Origin: an uncultured Selenomonadales bacterium
GTDB lineage: Bacteria > Bacillota > Negativicutes > DSM-1736 > Dendrosporobacteraceae
Direction of reading: 5' to 3'
Assembly: GCA_946407015.1 (NCBI GenBank)
Contig: CAMJML010000001.1
Coordinates: 248,001-312,000, forward strand
DNA length: 64,000 nucleotides
The notes under the pieces were generated by a model that saw only the letters and a program-made list of their open reading frames with translations, did no database searches and was not told the DNA's origin. How positions within the stretch are numbered: the stretch's first letter is position 1; each line of letters starts with the position of its first letter. Of the stretch, positions 45,383 through 53,619 are shown one piece after another. The position numbers were made by a program, and so were the translations under genes.

Positions 45383-46513
45383 ATGAAACTAGAGTCTAAA
45401 ACAGTTCATATTGGCGTCTGTACCGATTATACCGGGGCAATCAGTACACCGATTTATCAATCGGCAACTTTTCGTCATCCGGCATTAGGGCAAAGTACCG
45501 GCTTTGATTATACTCGCAGTCAGAATCCGACCCGCAAAGTTTTGGAGGAAGGCATTGCCGTACTGGAAGAAGGCGTGGCCGGCTATGCGTTTGCTTCGGG
45601 AATGGCTGCCGTTACGGCTGTGCTGATGCTTTACAAGCAGGGTGATCATCTGATTGTGGTCGAGGACTGTTATGGCGGCACCTACCGGGTGGTTGATAAA
45701 GTCTTCTCACAGTTCGGACTTACCGTTACCTTTGTGGATGGCAGCAACCTGGAGGAAGTGACACAAGCGATTCAGCCTAATACCAAGGCGATTCTGATTG
45801 AGACACCGACTAATCCGTTAATGAAAATTGTCGACATCAAGGCGATTATCGAACTGGCTAAAGCGGCTAATGCCCACAGCATTGTGGATAATACCTTTTT
45901 GACGCCTTACTTCCAGCGTCCGTTGGCGTTAGGGGCTGATCTGGTCCTTCACAGCGGCACCAAGTATCTGGCCGGTCATAATGATTTGGTCTGTGGCTTG
46001 GTGGTGGCCAGGGAAGCTGAATTGGCTGAAAAAGTTAAATACATTCAAAACTCAACCGGGGCTATCTTAAGTCCGAACGACAGCTGGCTGCTCATGCGCA
46101 GCATCAAAACGCTGGCCCTGCGGATGGAAAAGCATAATGCCAATGCCCTTGCCGTTGCGGCCTGGCTGGCCCAGCATCCGGCTGTCTGTCAGGTCTATTA
46201 TCCAGGCTTGCCTGATCATCCCGGCAAGCACATTCATGATGCCCAGGCTTCAGGCTATGGCGGTATGTTGTCCTTTACCGTAAATACTGCGGAGAAAGCG
46301 GCCGCTCTTTTAGAAAAAGTACAGCTTATCCGTTTTGCCGAGAGCTTGGGCGGCGTCGAGACCCTGATCACCCTGCCTGCGGTGCAGACTCATGCCGACG
46401 TTCCGGTCGCTGTGAGGGAGCGGTTAGGCATTTCCGACCGGCTGCTTCGTTTATCGGTAGGCATTGAAGCCGTTGAGGATATTATTGCCGATCTGGCCCG
46501 GGCCTTACAGTAG
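45383..46513 (+). CDS. Trans-sulfuration PLP enzyme (cystathionine gamma-synthase/lyase family)
   Basis: A 376-residue fold-type I PLP enzyme of the cystathionine family, with FDYTRSQNPTRKVLEE, DCYGGTYR, and the PLP lysine in HSGTKYLAGHNDLVCG (about residue 199). Members with this GHND segment are gamma-synthases, beta-lyases or gamma-lyases and cannot be separated by eye. It interconverts homocysteine, cystathionine and cysteine. ATG 45383 follows GGGGTGG. Followed 35 bp later by a YezD gene, it belongs to the methionine/cysteine locus. Confidence 0.9.
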   Translation: MKLESKTVHIGVCTDYTGAISTPIYQSATFRHPALGQSTGFDYTRSQNPTRKVLEEGIAVLEEGVAGYAFASGMAAVTAVLMLYKQGDHLIVVEDCYGGTYRVVDKVFSQFGLTVTFVDGSNLEEVTQAIQPNTKAILIETPTNPLMKIVDIKAIIELAKAANAHSIVDNTFLTPYFQRPLALGADLVLHSGTKYLAGHNDLVCGLVVAREAELAEKVKYIQNSTGAILSPNDSWLLMRSIKTLALRMEKHNANALAVAAWLAQHPAVCQVYYPGLPDHPGKHIHDAQASGYGGMLSFTVNTAEKAAALLEKVQLIRFAESLGGVETLITLPAVQTHADVPVAVRERLGISDRLLRLSVGIEAVEDIIADLARALQ

Positions 46514-46548
46514 CAAGTCGTTCAATCAAAGGACAGGAGGGATGTAAG

Positions 46549-46893
46549 ATGAAGAAACCAAGTGATTTTCCTAAGATTGTGCACGATGTCATTGAGCAGG
46601 CCATCCAGGATGTTAATTTCGGTTCATTGACCCTGATTGTCCAAGATTCACGGGTTGTTCAAATTGAACGTACTGAGAAAATCCTGGTTGCTGCCAAAGG
46701 GAGCCATGCGGCCTATGGCAAAAAAAGCGCTGAAGGCTTAAAGCTCGTTCGGGCTAAAATCCTGTCTGAAATTGCCGATTTGCAATATGGGCAAATTCTC
46801 ATTAAGATTCAGGATGGCCGGATCATTCAATTGGAAAAGACGGAGAAGCGCCGCTTTCCTGAAGTTGAAGGCCTCTATGGGGACGGGATTTAA
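46549..46893 (+). CDS. Tandem YezD-type (DUF2292) protein
   Basis: A 114-residue protein made of two copies of a roughly 35-residue YezD-like module: residues about 10-45 (GSLTLIVQDSRVVQIERTEK) and about 66-102 (GQILIKIQDGRIIQLEKTEK). Most YezD proteins carry one copy and are often encoded beside sulfur-assimilation genes, as here. Function unknown. RBS CAGGAGGG. The tandem duplication is unusual. Confidence 0.85.
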   Translation: MKKPSDFPKIVHDVIEQAIQDVNFGSLTLIVQDSRVVQIERTEKILVAAKGSHAAYGKKSAEGLKLVRAKILSEIADLQYGQILIKIQDGRIIQLEKTEKRRFPEVEGLYGDGI

Positions 46894-46938
46894 TGCCTGG
46901 CGCAGAGGCCGTGCAATCCGTTTTTTGTTAAAAAAATG

Positions 46939-47046
46939 TTGACAATAGACGGCTGCGGGTCTATACTAAAAGCAATCATATATTGGTTTAGCTGATCAGA
47001 AAACTGAAGGCTAAGGAGTTGTCTCACGGGACTTCCTTAGCCTTTT
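46939..47046 (+). promoter_or_regulatory. Sulfur-gene leader element, copy D
   Basis: Promoter TTGACA (46939-46944), 17 bases, TATACT (46962-46967). Element TTAGC-TGA-TCAG-AAAA-CTGA-AG-GCTAA (46988-47014). Terminator GGCTAAGGAG ... CTTCCTTAGCC and T-run to 47046. This copy has the longest outer stem (5 bp) and a near-perfect competing terminator. It precedes cysK. Confidence 0.85.
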
Positions 47047-47171
47047 TATATCGAATTTTTTAGATGATAAATTTTTCCAAGACTGTACAGGCCGTCTATT
47101 GATGAAACCGAGTTTTCCGCGATCAGCTTCGGGTAAACTATAAGTGAAAATTAATTTCGGGGGGATTTAAC

Positions 47172-48110
47172 ATGGCAAAAGTAGCAAAGAATCTGACAGA
47201 TTTGATTGGGAACACACCACTGCTGGAACTATCCAACTTTAATACTAGCAAAGGATTACCAGCTAAAGTGATTGCTAAACTGGAGTATTTTAACCCGCTG
47301 AGCAGTGTCAAAGACCGGATTGGTTATTCCATGATTAAAGACGCTGAAGACAAAGGCCGCATCAATAAAGATTCGGTCATTATTGAGCCGACCAGCGGTA
47401 ACACAGGCGTTGCTTTGGCTTTCGTGGCTGCTGCTAAAGGCTATAAACTGATTTTAACCATGCCGGAAACCATGAGCGTAGAGCGCCGCAATCTCTTGAA
47501 AGCGCTTGGAGCCGAACTGGTGCTGACTCCTGGACCTGCCGGTATGAAAGGGGCTATTCAAAAAGCTGAAGAACTGGCTGCTGAGACACCAAACTCCATC
47601 ATTCTGCAACAGTTCGAAAATCCGGCCAATCCTGAAATTCACCGCAAAACTACTGCTGAAGAAATCTGGCGTGATACCGATGGTCAAGTGGATATTTTTA
47701 TCGGCGGTGTGGGTACAGGCGGAACCATTACCGGTGTAGGCGAAGTACTAAAAGCCAAAAATCCCAATGTAAAAATTGTTGCCGTTGAGCCGGCCGATTC
47801 ACCAGTCCTGTCTGGCGGCAAACCGGGTCCCCATAAAATCCAGGGAATTGGCGCCGGTTTTGTGCCTACTGTGTTCAATCAAGGGATTGTTGATGAAATC
47901 TTCCAGGTTCAAAACGAAGAAGCTTTTGCAACTTCCCGTGAATTAGCGAAAACTGAAGGCTTACTGGTCGGTATTTCCAGCGGCGCAGCTACTTATGCAG
48001 CCAGCCAAATCGCAGCCAGACCGGAAAACAAAGGCAAAACCATTGTGGTCTTACTGCCTGATACCGGTGAAAGATATTTGTCCACAGTCTTATTCCAACC
48101 ACAAGACTAA
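47172..48110 (+). CDS. cysK: Cysteine synthase (O-acetylserine sulfhydrylase)
   Basis: A 312-residue fold-type II PLP enzyme of normal CysK length. It has the PLP lysine in SSVKDRIG (about residue 45), the TSGNTG substrate loop, the GTGGTITG phosphate cup and the C-terminal SSGAA motif. It makes cysteine from O-acetylserine and sulfide. It is preceded by leader copy D and GGGGGG before the ATG, and followed by a terminator. Confidence 0.96.
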   Translation: MAKVAKNLTDLIGNTPLLELSNFNTSKGLPAKVIAKLEYFNPLSSVKDRIGYSMIKDAEDKGRINKDSVIIEPTSGNTGVALAFVAAAKGYKLILTMPETMSVERRNLLKALGAELVLTPGPAGMKGAIQKAEELAAETPNSIILQQFENPANPEIHRKTTAEEIWRDTDGQVDIFIGGVGTGGTITGVGEVLKAKNPNVKIVAVEPADSPVLSGGKPGPHKIQGIGAGFVPTVFNQGIVDEIFQVQNEEAFATSRELAKTEGLLVGISSGAATYAASQIAARPENKGKTIVVLLPDTGERYLSTVLFQPQD

Positions 48111-48141
48111 CATTTCCTCTCCCTCAATACCATAGAATAGA

Positions 48142-48174
48142 GCAAAAGACGATGGTGCAGCCATCGTCTTTTGC
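48142..48174 (+). terminator. Intrinsic terminator after cysK
   Basis: GCAAAAGACGATGG / CCATCGTCTTTTGC stem with 5-base loop, TT-rich exit. Confidence 0.88.
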
Positions 48175-48259
48175 TTACCTGCCGGGATTGGTCTTTTGTC
48201 CGTATGATTTGCTGCTTGGACGGTTACTTTAATGCTATAACCGCCGAAGGAGGAAGTTT

Positions 48260-48460
48260 ATGATTTCGTCAAAAGAACTATTGCATTTGGACAGTTACCT
48301 GACTTTCCAAAAAAGGCATATCCAAGCATTGGAATATCTCCATCATAATGTGCAGGACAGTGAAAGCAAACAGTATTTTCTGGATCTGATTAAGAAAAAT
48401 CAAAATCAGTTTGGTACCATCAGCAAACATATTAATGCCAATCAGCCGATGTACCCCTAA
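48260..48460 (+). CDS. Small helical protein (66 residues), possibly coat-like
   Basis: A 66-residue protein, predicted helical and rich in Gln, His and Asn, ending ISKHINANQPMYP. It has a strong GAAGGAGG site and its own terminator. It resembles small CotF-like spore-coat or ferritin-like fragments of spore-forming Firmicutes, but the similarity is weak. No catalytic motif is visible. Confidence 0.7.
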   Translation: MISSKELLHLDSYLTFQKRHIQALEYLHHNVQDSESKQYFLDLIKKNQNQFGTISKHINANQPMYP

Positions 48461-48465
48461 TGAGC

Positions 48466-48498
48466 AAAGTCAGCGCAATGCCCCGTTGCGCTGACTTT
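48466..48498 (+). terminator. Intrinsic terminator
   Basis: AAAGTCAGCGCAA / TTGCGCTGACTTT stem directly after the 66-residue gene. Confidence 0.88.
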
Positions 48499-48573
48499 GT
48501 CTGTTCCGCGGAATCGGCGCTGAGCCTGGTCCGCCGTCCGGAAACATGATGAATTGTCGCAATATAGAATATA

Positions 48574-48622
48574 TTGACAGAAGAGTTTGGCAACTGATAT
48601 AATGATATTGATAATCGTTATC
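48574..48622 (+). promoter_or_regulatory. Promoter with overlapping Fur box
   Basis: TTGACA (48574-48579), 18 bases, TATAAT (48598-48603), immediately followed by GATATTGATAATCGTTATC (48604-48622), which differs at two positions from the Fur consensus. The box covers the expected transcription start, so iron-loaded Fur should repress the next gene. Confidence 0.85.
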
Positions 48623-48651
48623 GCATTTTGTCCGATAAATGGGGGATTGCC

Positions 48652-49275
48652 ATGGTTACTAAAATGTTCAGACAGACCAATGCTGATGGGGAAGAATTTT
48701 TATCCAAATGGCTGGCATTAGAGCTTGCGCCGACTATATTTGGGAATAAGCCATCCACCATCTTGTCACTGGTGGACACGAAGAACCGGCCTATCCTAAC
48801 CTTTTGGAAGCAGTATGGCCCCACCTTGTTAGACGGCAGTTTGCTGACCTATTTTGTATTAAAACAGACTGCCAGCCGGTTGACTATTTTGTTTTATCGT
48901 GAAGATATGCTGCAGCAGTGCATTGGTGAGCCTGAGCATCGTGACTTTTTATTGGCGCACGGATATCCGGTGGATCAAGGGTTGGCTGCCTGTCTCACCG
49001 TGTTAAAACGAAAATTCACCGATACTTGTCCGCACGAGTTTGGCATTCTTTTGGGTATTCCGCTTCAGGATGTATTGGGCTTTATGGGCTTATCCGATCA
49101 GCCTTTATATTGTAAAGGCTGCTGGCATATTTACGGCAATCCTGAATGTTCGCTGGCGGTCATGAAGCGGTTTCATGATGACCGGGAACTTGTTGCCGGC
49201 TGGCTCGAGAGCGGCTGGGAGCCCTGTCAGATTTTAGCTTTCCGCCAGAGTGAGGCTGAGGCTTTGGTTTCCTAA
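48652..49275 (+). CDS. DUF3793 family protein, Fur-controlled
   Basis: A 207-residue cytosolic protein whose sequence fits DUF3793: GVx-type LTVLKRKFTDTCPHEFGILLG segment, then GCWHIYGNPE, with Cys residues near 161-173. The family is of unknown function and often sits near iron-homeostasis genes. The ATG at 48652 follows GGGGGATT. The Fur box upstream implicates it in iron limitation. Confidence 0.83.
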   Translation: MVTKMFRQTNADGEEFLSKWLALELAPTIFGNKPSTILSLVDTKNRPILTFWKQYGPTLLDGSLLTYFVLKQTASRLTILFYREDMLQQCIGEPEHRDFLLAHGYPVDQGLAACLTVLKRKFTDTCPHEFGILLGIPLQDVLGFMGLSDQPLYCKGCWHIYGNPECSLAVMKRFHDDRELVAGWLESGWEPCQILAFRQSEAEALVS

Positions 49276-49292
49276 AACATCACATACCATGC

Positions 49293-49327
49293 AAGCAATC
49301 GAGGCAATCGATTGCTTTTCTTATTTT
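49293..49327 (+). terminator. Intrinsic terminator after the DUF3793 gene
   Basis: AAGCAATCGA / TCGATTGCTT stem with T-rich tail (TTCTTATTTTTTC). Between this and the response regulator, a TATAAT box (49361) and a TACAGCCA/TGGCTGTA leader hairpin (49397-49432) are present. Confidence 0.85.
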
Positions 49328-49461
49328 TTCAGACAGGCAATAAAAATAGGGCGGCATTGTGTATAATGGTACTAGAATAACAACAAAGCTAACTTGTACA
49401 GCCATGTAGCTCTTCGTGATAGCCTGGCTGTATGGATGAATTTGAAATAAAGGTGGATATC

Positions 49462-50160
49462 ATGAACCCATATTCCGTATTGATTGTTGAAGATGACCCT
49501 AAATTAGCTGAATTGGTGCAAACCTACTTTCAAAAGGAAGGCTTTATCACGGATGTTGTCCACGATGGACTCAAAGCGGTGCGCTTTACGGAAGAATACC
49601 GGCCGGATATTCTGGTACTGGACTTGATGCTGCCCGGTCTTGATGGCTGGGAGGTATGCCGGCGTATCCGCAAAACCAGTGAAGTCCCGATTATCATGCT
49701 GACTGCCCGGGATGAAGAGACCGACCGGCTGATTGGACTGGAAATCGGCGCCGACGACTATGTGACCAAACCGTTTAGTCCCCGCGAAGTGGTTGCCAGG
49801 GCCAAGGTCATTTTAAGGCGTACGTATAAGCAGCCTGCGGAGCAAATGATCCGGGGCGGCAATCTGCATATTGATACTAGCCGGCACGAAGTGCGCAAGG
49901 GAGAAGAATTGATCGAGCTTACGCCAACGGAATTTAAAATTTTAGAACTGTTTGCCGCCAACAGCGGGCGGGTTTTCAACCGCCTGCAGATTGTGGAGAA
50001 AATCCAGGATTACGCTTTTGAAGGCTATGACCGGACCATTGATGCCCATGTAAAAAACTTACGGCGCAAGATTGAGGATAACCCGAAAGAACCGCGGTTT
50101 ATTCAGACCGTTTATGGGATTGGCTACAAATTTAACGGCAGTGGTGACAGCCATGAATAG
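49462..50160 (+). CDS. OmpR-family response regulator
   Basis: A 232-residue two-component regulator. The receiver domain (about 1-118) has EDD, the phospho-acceptor Asp in VLDLMLPGLDG and the conserved Lys in DYVTKPFSP. The C-terminal winged helix (about 130-228) has the usual TPTEFKILELF and YGIGYKF. AAAGGTGG precedes ATG 49462. It overlaps the start of the sensor kinase gene by 8 bp, so the two form one operon. Signal unknown. Confidence 0.95.
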   Translation: MNPYSVLIVEDDPKLAELVQTYFQKEGFITDVVHDGLKAVRFTEEYRPDILVLDLMLPGLDGWEVCRRIRKTSEVPIIMLTARDEETDRLIGLEIGADDYVTKPFSPREVVARAKVILRRTYKQPAEQMIRGGNLHIDTSRHEVRKGEELIELTPTEFKILELFAANSGRVFNRLQIVEKIQDYAFEGYDRTIDAHVKNLRRKIEDNPKEPRFIQTVYGIGYKFNGSGDSHE

Positions 50161-51265
50161 TATTATGTACCGGATTAACGGACTCATGTTTCTCCTGGTC
50201 GGGTTAACGGTGGTCATTCTGGTCTATTTGGCGGAAGCGCAAATGACCGGGCTGTTCCATGAATATCTGGCCAATGATGCTCATGGTGTCCGCGGGATAA
50301 CCGGTGTGGAAGGTTTAACCATGGGAATGCCGGAACAGGTCTTTCTGGCCTCGGTTCACCGTTCCCTGATTTGGGTGGGAATAGCCATTTTGGTCGCCGG
50401 TTTTGCGGCCAGCTATGCACTCTCCCGCAGTATTACCGTACCGCTGCGCAAGCTGGCAACTGCCGTGGGGCAAATTGAAAAGGGTGATTTTGACCACAGG
50501 GTGGCGGTCAATTCCGGGGATGAGGTCGGACAACTGGCCGGGGCGATTAACCGGATGAATCAGGCCTTAAATCAAAATAACCGGCTGCGTCAGCGCCTGC
50601 TGGCCGATGTAGCTCATGAGCTAAAAACACCGCTGGCTGTCATTCAGGGCAATCTGGAGGGTATGCTGGAAGGAGTCATTGAGCTGAATCAAAAGCAGCT
50701 CCATTCGCTCTACGATGAGACGCTGCATCTTAACCGGCTGATCCGGGATTTGCGGGATTTATCTTTAGCTGAAGCCGGACAGCTCTTTCTGGAGAAACGG
50801 CCTACCGACATCAATCAGATCATTATCAAAGCAGTCCATATGCTGGCGCCGCTGGCTGAAGAAAAAGCCATCCTTCTTTCCCACAGCCTGCAGTCTATAC
50901 CTGAGATTCAGGTCGATGCCGCCAGAACCAATCAAATCCTGTATAATCTACTGACCAACGCGCTGCGGTATACCGGTGAACAGGGCCGGGTTGCGGTGAG
51001 TACGGCTGTGGCCCGTCAGGGTAAACAAGCCTATATTAAAATTGAAGTTGCCGATAATGGCAGTGGAATTTCAGCAGAGGATTTGCCGTTTATTTTTCAT
51101 CATTTTTATCGTTCCGACCAGTCCCGTGACCGCAAAAGCGGCGGTTCCGGGATTGGCCTGGCCATTGTCAAGCAGTTGGTCGAGCTGCAGGGGGGGACCA
51201 TTGAAGTAACCAGTCAGTTGGGAAAGGGCAGTACTTTTGCCGTATTTTTGCCTATCGGCGCTTAG
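50153..51265 (+). CDS. Sensor histidine kinase
   Basis: A 370-residue membrane kinase with TM1 (about residues 8-28), a short extracytoplasmic loop (about 40-65), TM2 (about 70-92), HAMP, HisKA with the phospho-acceptor DVAHELKTPL (about 158-167) and an HATPase domain containing the N-box NLLTNALRYT and GSGIGLAIVKQL. The short sensor loop suggests membrane-stress or intramembrane sensing. It pairs with the overlapping regulator. Confidence 0.94.
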   Translation: MNSIMYRINGLMFLLVGLTVVILVYLAEAQMTGLFHEYLANDAHGVRGITGVEGLTMGMPEQVFLASVHRSLIWVGIAILVAGFAASYALSRSITVPLRKLATAVGQIEKGDFDHRVAVNSGDEVGQLAGAINRMNQALNQNNRLRQRLLADVAHELKTPLAVIQGNLEGMLEGVIELNQKQLHSLYDETLHLNRLIRDLRDLSLAEAGQLFLEKRPTDINQIIIKAVHMLAPLAEEKAILLSHSLQSIPEIQVDAARTNQILYNLLTNALRYTGEQGRVAVSTAVARQGKQAYIKIEVADNGSGISAEDLPFIFHHFYRSDQSRDRKSGGSGIGLAIVKQLVELQGGTIEVTSQLGKGSTFAVFLPIGA

Positions 51266-51370
51266 CCGGTAGGCTTTGTTTTTGCGTCGAATGAGGGACA
51301 AATGTGTCACCCCAGGGACTGAATCTGACTCGCAAACAGGGGCGTAAATACGAGAAAACAGTAGGAATAC

Positions 51371-51438
51371 TGTGAAAAAAAGAACTATATTGAAAATTTG
51401 AACAAATCGTTGAAATTTGATTTATTCTTTGTTACAAT
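51371..51438 (+). promoter_or_regulatory. etf operon 1 promoter with shared upstream box
   Basis: The box TGTGAAAAAAAGAACTA (51371-51387) is identical to one at 59281. A TTGAAA (51410-51415), 17 bases, TACAAT (51433-51438) promoter follows. The 256-nt leader to the etfB start is AT-rich and shows no clear hairpin or known riboswitch. Gap 51266-51694 holds nothing else I can support. Confidence 0.6.
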
Positions 51439-51694
51439 GAGCAAGAAATATGTTCCATTTTTTTATTTATTTACATATGTTTTTTAATTATTTTATATAT
51501 GGCAATTAATTTATGGTAACTGATTTGTACGGTAAAACATTTGACTATTGGAACAAAGAGAGTCTATTTTGGGGATTTGTTACGGTGCTAGGATTTCCAG
51601 AAATTCAATTTGGATAGTCAAGAAGGTTGCAAATTGTCGTAGGGGTGTGCCTTGAACTTATCCAATTGAAAATAAATTGGGGAGGAAGACGATT

Positions 51695-52483
51695 ATGCAT
51701 ATTGTGGTGTTTGTTAAGCAAGTACCGGGCACGGATAATGTAAAAATGGACCCGGAAACAGGTGTGATGATCCGTACGGGCAAAGACGTTATCATCAATC
51801 CTCTGGATGAAAATGCCTTAACCGAAGCGATCAAAATTAAAAATTCTCGCAGCGATGTTAAAGTAACGGCTATCAGCATGGGCCCTCCATCTGCCGAACG
51901 GGCTTTGAAAGAAGCTATTGCCATGGGGGCTGATGCCGGGATATTGGTTTCCGGCCGTGAGTTTGCCGGCTCTGATACCATTGCGACCGGGAAAGCGTTA
52001 GCTGCCGCTGTTCGTAAAGCGGGCGACGTTGATCTAATCATTTGCGGCGAACGCGCAACCGATGGAGAAACCGGGCAAACCGCCGTTATGGTAGCCAATT
52101 ATCTGGGGATTCCAGGCGAAACCTATGTTTCCAGTATTGAAGTCAAAGACAGCAGCGTGATTGTGAAGAGAACGGTTGAGCGGGGCTTTGAACGGGTTGA
52201 GATTGCATACCCTGTTCTGGTCAGTGTCAACAAAGATATCAATGAAATTGGCATGCCGACCCTTAAAGGCAAGCTAAAAGCGAAAACTGTCCCTATTGCC
52301 AGCTATGATGCCAGTGGGCTGGGCATTGATAGTACCGAAGTCGGGCTTAATGGTTCACCAACCCGGGTTGTTAAAGTTTTCAGTCCGAAACTTTCCCGTG
52401 ATACCATTATGAAAAGGGCCGACGGTACCACTCAGCCGGTCGAAGAGCTGATGAGTTTCCTGATTTCCAAGGAATGCATATAG
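51695..52483 (+). CDS. etfB: Electron transfer flavoprotein beta subunit, operon 1
   Basis: A 262-residue EtfB with the N-terminal VFVKQVPGTDNVKMDPETG and the conserved CGERATDGETGQT segment that binds the bifurcating FAD or AMP. It forms a heterodimer with the EtfA 12 bp downstream and feeds electrons from the FAD dehydrogenase at 53620. GGGGAGG precedes ATG 51695. Confidence 0.94.
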   Translation: MHIVVFVKQVPGTDNVKMDPETGVMIRTGKDVIINPLDENALTEAIKIKNSRSDVKVTAISMGPPSAERALKEAIAMGADAGILVSGREFAGSDTIATGKALAAAVRKAGDVDLIICGERATDGETGQTAVMVANYLGIPGETYVSSIEVKDSSVIVKRTVERGFERVEIAYPVLVSVNKDINEIGMPTLKGKLKAKTVPIASYDASGLGIDSTEVGLNGSPTRVVKVFSPKLSRDTIMKRADGTTQPVEELMSFLISKECI

Positions 52484-52495
52484 GGAGGTATAGAC

Positions 52496-53566
52496 ATGTC
52501 TACTTACGTCAATGCAAGTGTGAAAAAAGAGCATGATCTTTCTCAATATAAAGGAGTCTGTGTATTAGGAGAGCAAAAAGATGGGCAGCTGCTTCCGGTT
52601 ACCTTTGAGCTGATTGCCCGCGGACGCACGCTGGCTGACGATCTTGGCTGCAAGCTGAGTTGTATTTTGCTGGGTGACGAAATCCAAGAGATTGAACAGG
52701 TTTTCCATCGTGGAGCTGACCGGATCTTATTTGTAAAGGCTCCTGAACTGCAGAACTTTTTACCCAGACCTTACCAAAATGCTATTGTCAAGCTGATTCA
52801 GGAAGAGAAACCCGAGATCGTGATTGCTGCAGCAACGACAACCGGACGTACCGTTATGCCGCTGGTGGCGGCTAAGCTGAACGCCGGCTTGACGGCAGAC
52901 TGCACCTCACTCACCATTGATCCTGACACCAAACTGCTATTACAAACCCGTCCGGCTATCGGCGGTAATATCATGGCTACCATCAAAACACCGCAACACC
53001 GTCCGCAAATGGCGACTGTGCGGCCGCGTTCCTCCAAACCGCTGCCACTCGATTGCAACCGGACCGGTGAATTGATTATTAAGGAATATGAGAATGCGAC
53101 TTTCCTGACTCCGGAAAAATTCCTGGAATTCATCAAAGATACCACACAGACGGTCAGCATTGAAGATGCCGAAATTATTGTATCAGGCGGAAAAGGCATG
53201 AAAAATGCCGAAGGCTTTAAAATGGTTGAACAACTGGCTGATTTACTGGGAGCAGGGGTCGGTGCGACCCGCGATGCGGTCGAACTGGGCTGGACGACCT
53301 ATCCGCATCAAATCGGCCTGTCCGGTAAAACTGTGGCTCCAAAACTGTACATAGCCCTGGGGTTATCCGGCAAGATTGCTCATTTAGCCGGGATGCAAAC
53401 CTCTGAGGTCATTATTGCGGTGAATAAAGATCCTGATGCGCAAATTTTCAAAGTGGCTGATTTTGCTATTGTGGGTGACGTTTTTGAAGTCGTTCCGATG
53501 ATGATTCAAGCCATCAAACAACATAAGGAAAAAGCGAAAGCTGAAACTTGCGCGCTTAGTTCTTGA
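52496..53566 (+). CDS. etfA: Electron transfer flavoprotein alpha subunit, operon 1
   Basis: A 356-residue EtfA with the FAD-binding C-terminal segment (GLSGKTVAPKLYIALGLSG, INVNKDPDAQIF region around 310-325). Unlike the paralogue at 60249 it has no N-terminal ferredoxin domain. It binds the electron-transferring FAD. The gene is between etfB and the dehydrogenase gene. Confidence 0.94.
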   Translation: MSTYVNASVKKEHDLSQYKGVCVLGEQKDGQLLPVTFELIARGRTLADDLGCKLSCILLGDEIQEIEQVFHRGADRILFVKAPELQNFLPRPYQNAIVKLIQEEKPEIVIAAATTTGRTVMPLVAAKLNAGLTADCTSLTIDPDTKLLLQTRPAIGGNIMATIKTPQHRPQMATVRPRSSKPLPLDCNRTGELIIKEYENATFLTPEKFLEFIKDTTQTVSIEDAEIIVSGGKGMKNAEGFKMVEQLADLLGAGVGATRDAVELGWTTYPHQIGLSGKTVAPKLYIALGLSGKIAHLAGMQTSEVIIAVNKDPDAQIFKVADFAIVGDVFEVVPMMIQAIKQHKEKAKAETCALSS

Positions 53567-53619
53567 GAGGCTCAACCCTGTGGGAAATATCGAAAACTAG
53601 GTTAAAAGGAGGAGTCGGA

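Noticed and set aside
51290-51325. GGGAC...GTCACCCC stretch after the histidine kinase gene
   Set aside because: It recalls REP-like ends but is too short and imperfect to call a repeat.
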